From Isoetes taiwanensis (Eukaryota > Streptophyta > Lycopodiopsida > Isoetales > Isoetaceae): 64,000 nt of DNA. The translations under genes were made by a program, and so were the position numbers. The notes beneath the pieces were generated by a model. That model was not told where the DNA came from. It was given only the letters and a program-made list of their open reading frames with translations, and ran no database searches. Below are positions 37,082-48,694 of this stretch, piece by piece. Each line of letters begins with the position of its first letter. The stretch's first letter is position 1. Location of the stretch: the NCBI GenBank assembly GCA_021234155.1, contig JAJEKV010000093.1, forward strand, positions 1,178,001 to 1,242,000. The letters are read 5' to 3'.

Positions 37082-38105
37082 GTGAAGTGGGAGATGGTGC
37101 GGAGCTTCAAGTATCTGGGAATTGATTTCACTACTAACATGCTGTGGGATGAGTGTGTGGAGAGGAGAGCCAGTGCAGGCTGGAAGGCTTTATATGCAGT
37201 GCAAAACGCGTGTTGCCGGATAGATCTCTGTGACTGGGCGAGGAGAGCACACCTGTTTAGAGCTTTGGTCGAGCCGGTGCTGCTATATGGGGTGGAGGTT
37301 TGGGGCCCAGCAGTTAGCAAAAATACATGGGATAGGTTGGAAAGGGTGCAGAAAGCTTTCTTGACATATAGCTTGGGAGTGAAGGACACCGTACCGTATC
37401 AGATTTTGTTGTATGAGACGGGGTTCTGGCCTTTACAGCATTCTGCTATGCGCAGGCATCTTACTTGCTTCCATAAGGTGGATGGGATGGATGAGCATCG
37501 CTTTGCCCACAGTCTGGCGGTTGTTAACGTGAGGCCCCCCCGGGTGAAGAGGGTATGGCACCCAGCAACCGTAGGGGGATGGTTTAGGGAGGTGGTCTAT
37601 GGATTACCAATCGGATGGTGGCACCGGGCATTCGATGCATGAGTAATGGGCAATTGGATGCGGGCTATGCCGCCACCGGTGGGATGCCTCTACTCTTGCA
37701 AAGCCCAAGACGAGCACTATCACGCCAGTTAATCCCGGCCTTGAGCATGGACCCCATCGGTACTTGAAAGCACACATCTCAGTGAAGAAACGGAGAGCTA
37801 TTGCTGCCATAAGGACGGGTTCCCATTACCTCAGAATTGAAACAGTCATTTGGGGGTGAATGGCGGCACGGATCCCTGTGGAGGAAAGGATATGTCAGTG
37901 TTGTGAGATGCACGTGATAGAGGATGAGCACCATGCCCTCCAGCGGTGCCCAGCATATGCCCATGTCCGAGCAGTGCACACTGATCTTAGATGCTCTGAC
38001 ACACCGCTACATCAGTTACTTGCATCACCTATGGTAGCGCGGCTGGGAGCTTACATCCTGCAGATTTCGGCCGTCAGACTTGCTCTTCTGGGGCATGGTA
38101 TTTGA
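37082..38105 (+). pseudogene. LINE ORF2 C-terminal region and zinc finger
   Basis: The longest intact frame (37082-37642) begins MVRSFKYLGIDF at codon 5 and contains HLFRALVEPVLLYGVEVWGP followed by WDRLERVQKAFLTY, the standard segment after the RT palm. After a break, 37860-38105 reads RICQCCEMHVIEDEHHALQR, then CPAY, giving a CxxC-x8-H-x4-C finger. Such fingers close plant LINE ORF2 proteins and are thought to bind nucleic acid. Confidence 0.85.
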
Positions 38106-38278
38106 GAGCCTACTGCTAGGGTTTTTCCTCCCAAGTGGGGGTTTTTTCATCCCGGTAGTAGGGTTCTACTGTACAGTTACATTCTTTGTTTTTGGTGTTG
38201 GGGTTTTTGGCTTTTTTGCCTGTTCTCTGCATGTACCGTCTCATAGGCCTCTGGCCTCCGTGGACGTTAAAATAAACT

Positions 38279-38299
38279 TCCTTCCTTCCTTCCTTCCTT
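38279..38299 (+). repeat. (TTCC)n tail of LINE
   Basis: Five tandem ttcc units directly follow the LINE 3' end, where many LINEs have a simple-repeat tail instead of poly-A. Confidence 0.9.
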
Positions 38300-38352
38300 A
38301 ATTAGAACATTACCCTTAAGTATATTTGAAACATAAATTATTCATAGAATTA

Positions 38353-38425
38353 ATGCTTGGTCTAGTTGTTAGAGTGGGGGGTTTGGGGGGTTGAGGTCTG
38401 TGGTTCAAATCCCCCCAATAACATA
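38353..38425 (+). mobile_element. tRNA-derived SINE head
   Basis: A-box tggtctagttg (38358-38368) and B-box ggttcaaatcc (38402-38412), with spacing near that of a tRNA gene, form an internal pol III promoter. The acceptor and T-stems do not fold properly, so it is not a functional tRNA gene. Confidence 0.7.
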
Positions 38426-38885
38426 GAAAATTTTAAAAGCCTTTCCTTAAGGAACGAGCATTCAATATGAGCCTTAGGATCTTAGACTCAATCAACGATC
38501 AAGATCTCACCATATAAAAGCAATATGAGCCGTAGGATCTATTACATATAATTCTCAAAGCCACGTGGACCGTAGGATGTGTCCCCAAGCCACGTGAGCC
38601 GTCGGATCTCAGACCGACGGTCAGGATCAAATCAATCTCGACCGTAGGACCATGGTACACATATTATATGTAAACTCCCAGGCCCACCTGAGCCGTCGGA
38701 TCTCGAACGGACGGCCGGATAAGCGCGAAACATAAGAACATATATAGATAGATCAAAGAAATAGTGTCCGTGTGTGAGTGAATATGTGAATGAGTAAGTA
38801 AATCCACCCTCATCAACGGTCGAAGAGGCACCAAGTGGCGTGATCTTTACCCTCCATCTCATCCTCGCATCTTAATGGGATCTTT
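38426..38885. repeat. gagccgtcggatct repeats between SINE heads
   Basis: At least five variants of gagccgt(a/c)ggatct or gaccgtaggat occur at about 38527, 38567, 38597, 38638 and 38690, some paired with the inverted word gaccgacggtc. There is no coding capacity. Confidence 0.65.
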
Positions 38886-38968
38886 TAAAGCTTTTTGGTT
38901 GTGGAGGGGATTCAAACCTTGGTTCGCGCCTCCAAACCCCCGTGCTTACCACTAGGCCAAGCATTGGT
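38886..38968 (-). mobile_element. tRNA-derived SINE head, inverted copy
   Basis: On the minus strand, aatgcttggcctagtggtaa (A-box tggcctagtgg, 38949-38959) and ggtttgaatcc (B-box, 38908-38918) are present. The first 20 bp match the plus-strand SINE head at 38353 with four differences. The two heads face each other across about 460 bp. Confidence 0.7.
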
Positions 38969-39049
38969 TTGTTAAAATAATTAGAAGTTTGATCAATTCA
39001 AGAATAGAATGTTCTAGATAGCTCTAAAATCTTCTAAATTGTTCTGGAA

Positions 39050-39770
39050 TGTTCCATATACTCATGGGTAAATACCTCAGTCTAAAAATATCAACTTTTT
39101 TAAACTTTTTAAACACTCAAAATAGAATGTTCTAGAATGTTCCAGATGTTCATGGGTAAGCACCTCAGTCTAAAAATGGCAAGTTTGTACAACTTTGTAA
39201 GCACTTCAGTCTAAAATTAGAAAGTTTTTTAAAACTTTGCATATGCTCAAAATAGAATGTTCCAGATGCTCCTGGGTAAGGACCTCAGTCTAAAAATAGT
39301 AAGTTTTTTGGAACTTTATAAACACTCAAAATAAAATATTTTCGAATGTTACAGATGCTTATGGGTAAGCACCTCAGTCTAAAAATAGTAATTTTTTGGT
39401 AACTTTGCAACACTCAAAATAAAATGTTCTAAAATGTTTCAGATGCTCATGGGTAAGCATTTTAGCAAAAAAATAATAAGTTTTTTCTTAAACTTGCAAA
39501 GAACTTAAAATAGGATGTTCTAGATAGCTCTAGAATGTTTTGGAATGATTTAGATGGTCATGGGTAAGAATCTGCGTCAAAAAATGCAAAGTTCTAGAAT
39601 GTTCTAGAATGTTGCAGAAGCTCATGGGTAGGCCCTCAGTTTAAAAATAGATGCTTATGGGTAGGCCCCTCATGGGTAAGCAATGTTTTAAAACGTTTTA
39701 CATACTCATGGATAGGCCCCTCAATTTAAAAATAGAAAGTTTTGAAACTTTGCAAGCTCAATCAAAAAAT
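39050..39770. repeat. ~90-bp tandem repeat array
   Basis: About eight units, each with gctcatgggtaagcacctca, then gtctaaaaatagtaagtttt, a ttgnaactttgcaa-like word, ctcaaaatagaatgttctag and aatgtt(c)cagat. A single inverted relative (ggtgctcacccatgagcat) lies near 33980, on the other side of the LINE. Confidence 0.85.
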
Positions 39771-39779
39771 AAAAAGTTT

Positions 39780-40065
39780 TCAAAGTAGGCAATACTTTGG
39801 AAATGGTAGTAGGTAGGAGTAAGCTGCTCATGGGTGATACTCTAGAATTGTTAGTAGGTGTTCGTAGGAGATATAAGTAACCTCCTCATAGTTGATCCTT
39901 TGGAATTGGTACTAAGTGTAATTCGTAAGTAATGAGACTTTGGAATTGATAGTAGGTGCGAATGAACTCCCAATAGGTGATATGTTGGAATTGGTAGTAA
40001 GTGTAATAGGTGTGTATAAGCTCCACATGGGTGATACTTTAAGATTGTAGTAGGTACTAGTAATA
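39780..40065. repeat. ~60-bp degenerate repeat (ttggaattggtagtaggtg)
   Basis: Five or six diverged units contain a ttggaattg(g/a)tagtaggt-like word and gctc(at)gggtgatac. Confidence 0.7.
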
Positions 40066-42257
40066 GTGCCCAACGTTGTTGGGTGAAGGCTGGGAACTTG
40101 TAAATGACATGGGAAAGTACAATATTATACTTTGCCCCGAATTCATACTTCACAAATGAAATCCAATGAAATCTAGTTCTTGCCGTCAATGTGTTAGTAC
40201 ATTTTTCTTCTTAGTACGTTTTTCGTATTTCTTTTGTTTGTTATAACTATGATTTGAACATGACATAGGGGCATTTGTTTGTTTTAACTATGATTTGGGG
40301 GCGGATATATCCATGACCACCTGATATTGAATAGAATTAAAAGCATTAAATATGGCATTTTAATACATTATACACAAAGTGATACCAAAGTAAAAGTGTT
40401 TCTTGGTAGAAAATCATCAAAGAAAAAAAGGATTCATGGATATTGGTATGTTGTAAGATCAAACTAATAGTGCATATTAAAGCACCACATTATCCTGTCA
40501 ACAAATAAGCTACCCTTATAATACGGAGGATTTCAAGCCATTAAAAAGTATTACTTGATTGTAAGCAGGCTAGGTGATATTTTGATCTCTAGTAGATTCC
40601 TCTGCTTCTAGGTGATATTTTGACCTCTAGTAGATTTCTGTTTCTGTTTCTTTCTTTAATTCTCTGTTCCAGGCACTCACCTTCATGTACTGTTGTATTA
40701 TTTTTTGTATTCCCATGTTGTTCAATTCTCCCTCAGTAAACTAACAGATGGCAAGAAAGTTGTGAACGGAAGCTTTAGTTGTGAATGCAAGCTTTGATTC
40801 TATAATTCGAGAAGACAGCCTCCACATCAAAGATCGAGAGTCCATTTTTATAGCCTATGTGGCAAATGAATTACTTGTTATCTTTTTTTTACTTTTCAGC
40901 AGGGGGAGTTACTGGATTTGGTTCAATTGGAACCTTAGGCTCTCGATTTCCAAGACAGTATAAGTGCAAATAGTCTTTGAGATGACACTTATCAGACATA
41001 CGTAGTGTTGGCGATTATCTTATCTTACCCTCGAAATAAAGAATTTCTTGAACTAATTGTCTATCTGGGACACCTTTTGGCCACATGGGAATCACAATAT
41101 AGACAGAAAACATTTGTCCACTCCTGATTTTTTTTTTTTTTTTTTTTTGAGGGTAAGAAAATGATATATATTAATAGGTATTATAATACATATTTCCTAT
41201 ATGTAGGAACCATAAGTAAAGAATAACAAGTACCAAATTTAAACAAGGGCCAGCCTTTGTAAGTTGAGACTAGGATCATCCCCAGGATCATCGTCATCCA
41301 CTCCTGATTTTGGAAGCACTACTGTAACTGGCAGACGCATTCTTCTTGCTGGCTTCCATTACTTTTGTTGGCTTCCATTACATATGGGCACTACTCTATG
41401 TCTATGCCAATACCTTCACTTGCAATACCACTTATATATATCAAAGCATGGATCCTTACTGGTCCAGTTCCCATTACATATAACTTTGAATCTATGTCAA
41501 AGTGGGAAATTTAAGCCCTCTTCTAGAACATCATCTAGAGCAATTAGTATGGAGCTATCCTATGAGAACAATGGAAAGTTAGCACTAGAAAGGTGTGAAT
41601 CTACAAATTATGTATGAATTTGCAAAAGGTTATATCTTTAATTTAGATAGGACTGCTTGGCCCAGAATAGAACTGGAAGAGTCAGCTTTATTTAACTTCA
41701 GTACCTTAGAGTTCTTCAGTAACTTCAAGCCTTAGAGTTCTCCATACCTACATTTCCCAAGAGCAAAGATATCTGCAATTAACTTTTAATGTGCATAGTT
41801 CTTCACAAACTGACATTCAAAAACCATATCAAATATTTATATTCACTTCATCGTCCAGGTCGAAAATTTGCATAATTAAATGTTGTGCAGACATTAAGTA
41901 TTACTGGAGTAACAATGTCATTCTACTGTTACCTTTTGCAAATAATTATATCTAAGCTCCATTTAATTAAAGTGGGTCAGATTCTAACGTTTGGAACTCA
42001 TACTAAAAATGAAACTTATACTGACAAAATTTAAGTTTTGCATTGAATCACTGTTAGATTTTCACATCATATAAGAACTGGTTCATAATATTTTCTTACA
42101 AAATTTCCAAATAAACAGTTGAGAAAGTTTACAAAAACCCATAGCAGGGTGAGACCGAAAGGGGGAGGGGAGAAGTTGGGGGGAGGGAGGAAGTTCGAAA
42201 AAGGGGAAGAAGTTGGGGATGCCGAGGAAGGGGAAGGGGGTGAGGGGGGCAAAGGGG
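40066..42257. other. AT-rich region, no confident gene
   Basis: A T-tract sits at about 41128-41149. On the minus strand, about 41240-41335 reads RRMRLPVTVVLPKSGVDDDD followed by an acidic stretch, which is exon-like in composition and could belong with the minus-strand segments at 42.9-43.6 kb. No splice set or family was established. Confidence 0.35.
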
Positions 42258-42345
42258 CAAATGGAAGGAAGGAAGGAAGGAAGGTTCTTTTATCGTCCGC
42301 GGAGGCCAATCGGCCTATGGGACCCAAATTACACGGGTGCAAAGA
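42258..42345 (-). mobile_element. LINE 3' end fragment, same family as 34.2-38.3 kb
   Basis: In reverse complement, cataggccgattggcctccg followed by cggacgataaaagaac and (ttcc)n corresponds to the LINE end at 38248-38299. It is a severely 5'-truncated copy in opposite orientation. The plus strand on both sides (42160-42260 and 42425-42535) is purine-rich, the second part with tandem gaggtgggcaaaag words. Confidence 0.75.
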
Positions 42346-42879
42346 AACCTGTTACTCCGGATATCCCCCTCTTAAGAGGGAAAACCGGCCGCAAAGAACA
42401 AACCTGTTGGCGCCTGTACAAATGGGAAGGGGGTGAAGAGGGCAAAGTGGCAAAGAGGGTGGGCGAAGAGGTGGGCAAAAAGGGAGAGAGGTGGGCAAAA
42501 GAAAGGAGAGGTGGGCAAAAGGGAGAGCATAAGGGCATAAGAGCCCCAAACATAAAGCCAATGAATTAATAATTATTTTAAAATCAAATGCACCAATAAA
42601 TACTATTTTAAATAATATAATATAATAAATATAATTAATTAAACAACAAAAAACAAGGTGCTGCGCACGGAGGGTTGCCCTCCATGGCCGGAGAGTGAAG
42701 TGGCTTAAGTTGTAGTTGTAGACAATAGAGTGTTTGAATCGAAATTGCTATTTTAAGACATTGACATTTTGTGAACGTGTTGGTACGCATTTGCATTACT
42801 AAGTTCTGCTTAGGTGTTGAAGTGTTGTCGGAGTAGGATGTAGTTGGTGGAAAAAAAATAGCCAATACTCTCATTGATA

Positions 42880-43590
42880 GTTATATAAAGTAATTGAACT
42901 CTCTACCAATAATTGATTCCTAGCTCTAAGATGTGTATCCAGACGTTCAAGCATTTCATGGACAACCTCCAAGGCTCCTGGGCGCTCCAATGGTGCTTTC
43001 CTACTAGCAATTAGAACGCCCTGAAATATTAAGATGCTGGCCTTCAGTTTAAAAAGAGATTACAACATATTTTCCAGAAGTAAAAGCTTACCTAACTAGA
43101 CATAACTTTGTCACCTTCTATTTCCTTAAGATTATTTTCGTGAAGTGTTGTCCCACTGCTAACAAGGTCCAGAATGGCATCCAGCACTCCATCTGTCATA
43201 AATAGAACACCATCAATGAAATATGCAAATCCTTCATAACTGAGAAAGTTTGGGGCTATTAGTTGATCTGTAAGTGCTTTGGTAAAGCCGAGCTTTTAGT
43301 TTGGGGCCACGGTATCATATAGAAATGTAGTTTACAGAATAAGAGCTTATTAAAAACAAAACTGGGAACTACAATATACAGAAAGATAATGAGAATTAAC
43401 ATACCTCAACCATCTCGACCTGTCCACATCCTTCAAAAACTTGAGACAACACCATCTAGTGTGCGCACCAATTAAATATACTGCAGCGCCCATTAGATGT
43501 AAGATGGCCACTAAAAATCTTCTAAAGTTATGCCCTGCAATGTAATCATGGTAATCTTCTCCAGCATAGGCTGCATTCATGCCATCCTAT
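42880..43590 (-). pseudogene. Three exon-like segments of an unidentified gene
   Basis: Reading the minus strand, segment 1 (about 43585-43405) contains DGMNAAYAGEDYHDYIAGHN and a hydrophobic FLVAILHLMGAAVYLIG stretch, and ends at a gag|gtatgt donor. Segment 2 (about 43234-43093) follows a tttctcag acceptor in matching phase with [20 protein letters not shown] and ends at ttag|gtaagc. Segment 3 (about 43023-42900) follows atatttcag with GVLIASRKAPLERPGALEVV then HEMLERLDTHLRARNQ. Consistent splice sites and phase argue for a real gene. A TAG as the last codon of segment 2 argues that it is now broken. I cannot name the family and no start or end was found. Confidence 0.45.
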
Positions 43591-46500
43591 TTCTGACCTT
43601 CATGTTCCAGCAGAAAGACCAAATAGACATTACAATATATAAACTCTCATTCTCATTTATAAGGAAGTTACAATATCGTAAAGTACTAGATTGATCTTAT
43701 ATGATTTTCCTGTGCATGTTTATTCCATGAAGATTCGGCAAGAACTCAAACTGGGTTTCTATCTCAGCTTCTTTCCTTTTCTCATATGATGGTTCCGCAT
43801 GCCATATCACCAACATTTTACATGTACAAACATAAGCAAGGAATATGTAACTAAAAATGGATATGATCAATATGGTTTGTCATGCATGGGCACTATAGAA
43901 CACGTGGAACCAAATTTTTTTAGGACTTTTTCATTTTGTGATGAGTCTTCCAAAGTTGGCCCTTATAATAATCATTTAAGTATTAGCACAACCCAATCCT
44001 CTTAATATCCTATAAGAACCAATCAAATAAATCCATGAACTTGTAGGAGGGTGAAATGGCATGTTTCCAACCAAATCATGTACAACGCCTAACTGCCTGC
44101 CGCCCAAGCATATCATCCTCACTCAACAAATTCCCAAAAACTCCATGGACGGTATATTCCTCCTAATTTTGTCCACCCATGTCTACAAACATTAATAACC
44201 AAATATTAAAGGCCACTATAAATGCCTCTTAAATCTCTTTGCACACTTATGCTCCCTTGTAAACTCTATGGACTATGCATAACATCACATTACTTGTAGT
44301 TACATTTTTTTTCCAAGTAAAATGAAAATTTGGCCTGAGTCTATATGTCTTTAGAATTCAATTTTTTGAATGCGTATCACCTTATTTGTAAGTAGTTTGT
44401 CATCAAAAGGAAAATTGTTATGTGGCAAAATACTAATGTTGAGTTGGTTATAAAAGGCGTGGAGACCCAAGTAAAATTGGACCCACTACAATCGCCACGC
44501 AAAAAATGTAAATATAGTCCGACTTTGTTAGAAATGTGTTGTAATACACGATGCATAGATACACCTAAAACTGCAACGGACCTAACATTAAGCCTAGGAT
44601 GGATACATACTCCATTGAGAGTTTCAAGGGATATTAAGCCTAGCATGGATACATACTCCATTGAGAGTTTCAAGGGAATAATAGGTGTTAGACACCTAGT
44701 AGTTGTTTGTGTGTGTTAATTGTATATTTATATCACAGCCTTGAATTGTGAGCGAGGAAATTGTAAGGGAAACTTGCTCTCATTTTAGTTTTACTATTGT
44801 TCATTTCTTGTACATTTGGCTTCCTTGTTGAATACGTGCATTTATCATTATAAAGCTGGTGGGACTTGTTGGGACCTTTTTGCAAAGCATTGCGATGTGT
44901 GTTAAGATACATAGCTAAGCATCAATAAGAACTTTGGTTGGATCAAATGCGGCTAGGATTTGAAGCCTCATTTCCATATAAGCATTTTCTTCTACAGAAC
45001 TTCAATGTGATTCCGCAATATGAAAGATATTTTAGTATATAAATGTGATCCAAATAGAGAATGCAAAGCTAGAATTTTGTACAACACTTCAAATGAGACC
45101 ATGCCAAAATTTGCAAGAAATGCCCTGCCGGTTGGTATATCAAACCCATGTTGCAAAGGCTTACTTTAGAAAATTCTCCTCTACTTTTGCTCCACTCACC
45201 TGGTCATGGATCAAGACTTTAGAAATACACTTTTGAAATACTTGATAAAATTGGATGAGCCAGATCACCAAGAGCTCCAATTTTCCTGTCTGTTTGTACC
45301 CCTAGGTGGTGGAAAGACTGCAAGCACATGTTTAATAAGATAACATACATCTCTTTATAATTAAACTATGCAGATAATGTGTATCCAAGGCCTTTAATCT
45401 GCCTATGCAACTTCTTAACAATTCAAAGATTACCTTAGAATAATGCTGCCAATAACTATGGCAGAAACATTCTGAAGAATCAATGCTTGAAGCAATATTT
45501 GAACTAATCTTCTTATATGCCTTGTACGTACTACTTGCACTATATTTTTGGAGCTGCTAGAAAGGCTCCATCACATGATCAAATGTGGTTTATTCTAAAG
45601 CAAACACTTAGTGCAATTTAAAAATGATTCAAATAATCGCCCACTAACACCGCAGAGATAAGCGAGGATCGTTACATGTACAAAGATGTAGATACTTACA
45701 TTAGAAATTGTCTTTGTTATCTTCATCCTCATAGCACAACAAATGCCCTTCCATGAGACCATGTAGAACATCAATGATGTTCACCAACCCAAAAGTGCAA
45801 ATTGACTTTCCATGAATTGTTCAATGCAAATGTTTCTCCTCATCTTATCCAGATGATGGTACTGGAGTGCCAAAAAAAAAAGATCCTCACAAATGTCATG
45901 ATAAATTATGGCTTTGAAGATCCATTTTGCGTGTAGTCTCTTGGAATGATTCTCTAAATCAAACCCACATATCTGCACATACCTAGCCATATTGCAATGG
46001 GACATGTGTAAGCACTTACCCAGCCATATTGCACATTTGGTCATGCTCTGCAAAAATAAACAGGATGCATGTATGCTGCAAAGACGGCTCACATTGTAAG
46101 TAAACAAACAATGGATAGACCATGTGGGTCTGATTTGCATGTGCTTTGAGCCCATCGCTATTCAATGTATTTTAAGATAAGGATCAACACGTGCTCGTTG
46201 GTGATCTTACTCACCTTTCTTCATATAAGGTATTTATTTATGTCTCCTGATAGACTCCTTGCTGCAAATCCTAAAAACATATAGAATCTCAGATTGAAAG
46301 AAGAGTAAATTCAAATACCTGGATGTTAAACACCACTAGCTCAGAAACCTCTGGGAATTAGCCGAGATCCATTCAGATGATTCATGCATGTGTAAGAGAA
46401 AAGCTATCCATGTATACTTTGGCAATGCCCGGATCCATGTCTTCCTAATATTTACGTGTGAATGTTTCAAAGATATTTCGATCCCCGCAGATTCATAGTG

Positions 46501-47338
46501 GTGGCTACATGTACCTATCCATCCTGCTCGAGGTGAATCGATGAGTCGAGATCCGCGAAAAATCTTACCGGTGTTTTGCTATCATGAATACATGCCTTTG
46601 CCTCATCTAGCTTCCACTTTGGTACAACAAAACCTTTTATTTGCCACAACGGCCCTGTTCAAAAGCCTATTATTTGCCACATCTTACATTCAATTAATGT
46701 TCACAACACCGCTAACAAAAAATTCTTCAAACCTTATTTTACCTAGGCATAAGGTCTTGAACTTTCTTGCCACCGGATAATGTGAAAGTTTGCCACTTTT
46801 AGAGCTTATACTTGGAAAAACAGAGTTACCTAAGCTTCCAAGCATCATTTCGGATGAAGTCCTACGCTCATTCTATCGATCGAGTGAAGCCACGCTTCCA
46901 AACTTAGGTTAGTACAAGATGCACAATGGCGGTTAAGCTTTACCGGCAAATGTGGATGACCTAGCATTTAAGACTTTTACGGGATAAGTTTTAGCGATTT
47001 TTGGCATATTCTAGGTATATGCTAGCATATACCATGAATATGCCAAAACTCTTACATAAACCGGGATTGCCCCTAGGGGCAACCTGACAAAATTCTGGTT
47101 CGCCAGCCACCGCAGAATGGGCAAAACCAGAACTTCGCGGGTTGTAACGCTTGCAAAAGCCAAAAGGGGCGCCCAATTCAATTCACTCCTAGGGCAAAAG
47201 CCATACCGGCCTGCGAACACCATTTCACCGCCATCCGACAACATGCTTTGGGCCCGCAAAGCTCAAACCAAATCTTTTGAAGAACAATCTTTTAGAGTGC
47301 TCGATCACATTTTGCTTTTCTGAGCAAATTGGCGCAGA
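43591..47338. other. AT-rich region without recognised gene
   Basis: No convincing coding similarity. It includes a 45-bp tandem pair (44587-44676) and a minus-strand frame of 124 codons (45781-46155) with no recognised domain. It may contain introns or flanks of the minus-strand gene segments at 42.9-43.6 kb. Confidence 0.35.
44587..44676 (+). repeat. Two tandem 45-bp units
   Basis: attaagcctaggatggatac and the following 25 bp are repeated at once as attaagcctagcatggatac, with one difference. Confidence 0.9.
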
Positions 47339-47910
47339 ATGGCTAAAATTGGTTCACATGAATTTGCAATATCTGCTGGGCTCAATTTCATCACCAAGAT
47401 CATTCTATTTCTCAACATTTTAGCCGTGAGGCTTGTTACAAAAATCCCTCTGTATCTCAACAGTCTGGCCCGCCGGAAAGATTTCACCCTAAATCGCGCC
47501 TTATTAGAGCTTTTCGAGTTTAAGGCTGCAAATCCAAAAGCCGTGAAAGGACTAAGCAGCAAGGATGTAACTGTGGATCAAAACACAGGCATAACGGTTA
47601 GAATATTTTCCCATGTTTCAAGGATCCAAAAGAACCCCATCACTTTTGGGTTGTGTATTACCAAGGAGGAGGAGGATTTGCGACTCGTCTGTCCTTTTAT
47701 GTATGATATATTCTGCAGAAGGCTAGCGAGAAAGGGGCGTTGTGTTGTGGTTTCGGTGGATTATAGAAAAGCGTCCGAGAAGAGGTATCCGGCAGCACAT
47801 GAGGACAGTTTTAGGGTTCTAAAATGGCTGCAAGAAATGGGATGCAGATCTGTCGAGGTGTTTTCTATTGGGGGATTCTGCCATTAGCATGAAGAGAGAT
47901 GAAGCAGCAG
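47339..47910 (+). pseudogene. GID1-like carboxylesterase (CXE) pseudogene
   Basis: Plant CXE/GID1-type alpha/beta hydrolases hydrolyse esters or, for GID1, bind gibberellin. ATG at 47339 opens a frame with FITKIILFLNILAVRLV and TLNRALLELFEFKAANPK, then DVTVDQNTGITVRIFS, the usual CXE N-terminal cap. Next comes MYDIFCRRLARKGRCVVVSV, DYRKASEKRYPAAHEDSFRV and LKWLQE, which are family signatures. The oxyanion-hole HGGGF block expected after PITFGL is missing. The frame stops at 47885, just past the nucleophile elbow. The expected GDSA (Ser codon 47877-47879) is readable only in another frame, so there is a frameshift. No C-terminal Asp/His half was found. Confidence 0.8.
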
Positions 47911-48229
47911 ATTCCTTATGCCTGATGCAAGGTTTCATAATCAGAAAAAAAGGAGCCATCCTCATCCTGATCCCTGTGATGTTTTCTTGCCACATCTAGC
48001 ATGATGCAGCCGGCCTGGTTCTGCCATAAGATCCTTGCCTTTCTTTGACATAGCCGGTTCTTTGCAGAACGCCATAGCTGGAAGGGCCATAGCCGGTGAT
48101 GGGTATCCACGATGGCAGGACTCCGAAAACAGTCCCAAAGGTATGTACCAAATTTCAAATTTCAAGTATGGGCGGGAAAAAAAGAGCGGGGGTAGATATT
48201 AATATAATAAAAAAAGCATAAGTCGAAAA
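47911..48229. other. Region without recognised gene
   Basis: Downstream of the carboxylesterase pseudogene; no further CXE exon was recognised. Confidence 0.4.
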
Positions 48230-48560
48230 AAGGGGAAGGTCTATTTTCTTATATACGTATATCTGTATATGGTGTCCATTAGCCAATACATGGGGAGGGT
48301 CCATTTTTTTCATAGAAAATACATGGGGAGGGTATTTTTTCATAGAAAATGCATAGAATAGTGTGGTTATTGGAAAATACATAATATAGGATATTGTGCT
48401 TATTAAAATATATAGTATATAGTGTCCCATTTGAAAAATCTATACTTGAAAAAAGCTATGGGTAAACATTGACATATTACAAAAAGGGAAGGATCTATTT
48501 TTTCGTATATGTATATAGAATGTAAATGCATAGGATATGGTGTGCATTAGAAAATACATA
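48230..48560 (+). repeat. Diverged repeats around gggaaggtctatttt...atacatgg
   Basis: gaaggtctattttcttatat at about 48234 and gaaggatctattttttcgta at about 48488 begin similar ~80-bp stretches ending ggtgt(c/g)cattag and an aatacata-like word. Shorter copies of ggggagggt and tttttcatagaaaat lie between. Confidence 0.65.
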
Positions 48561-48694
48561 GAAAATCCCTATATGGTCCAGTTAGTCATGATTTGTGCTC
48601 CATGAGATTGGAGCTTTGCTTAGATTTTACGACATTCCCTTAGATTCTATTACATTTCATGCAATTCCCTTATATACTCTGAAAGTTCCACTAG

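Larger units (their letters stand above)
34230..38300 (+). mobile_element. Decayed LINE ending in (TTCC)n
   Basis: The order is: AP endonuclease (about 34820-35290), reverse transcriptase (36400-36960), RT thumb and connection (37082-37642), then a Cys/His finger (37860-38105). It ends with cataggcctctggcctccg and a (ttcc)n tail at 38279-38299. Many stops and frameshifts interrupt the 5' two thirds, while the 3' third is well kept. A second, 3'-only copy lies inverted at 42258-42345. The 5' boundary is uncertain. Confidence 0.8.

Noticed and set aside
38353-38425. Functional tRNA gene
   Set aside because: A and B boxes are good, but the acceptor and anticodon arms do not fold; a SINE head explains it better.
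42119-42569. Overlapping Gly/Glu/Lys-rich frames
   Set aside because: Products of purine-rich repeats next to a LINE tail, with no domain.
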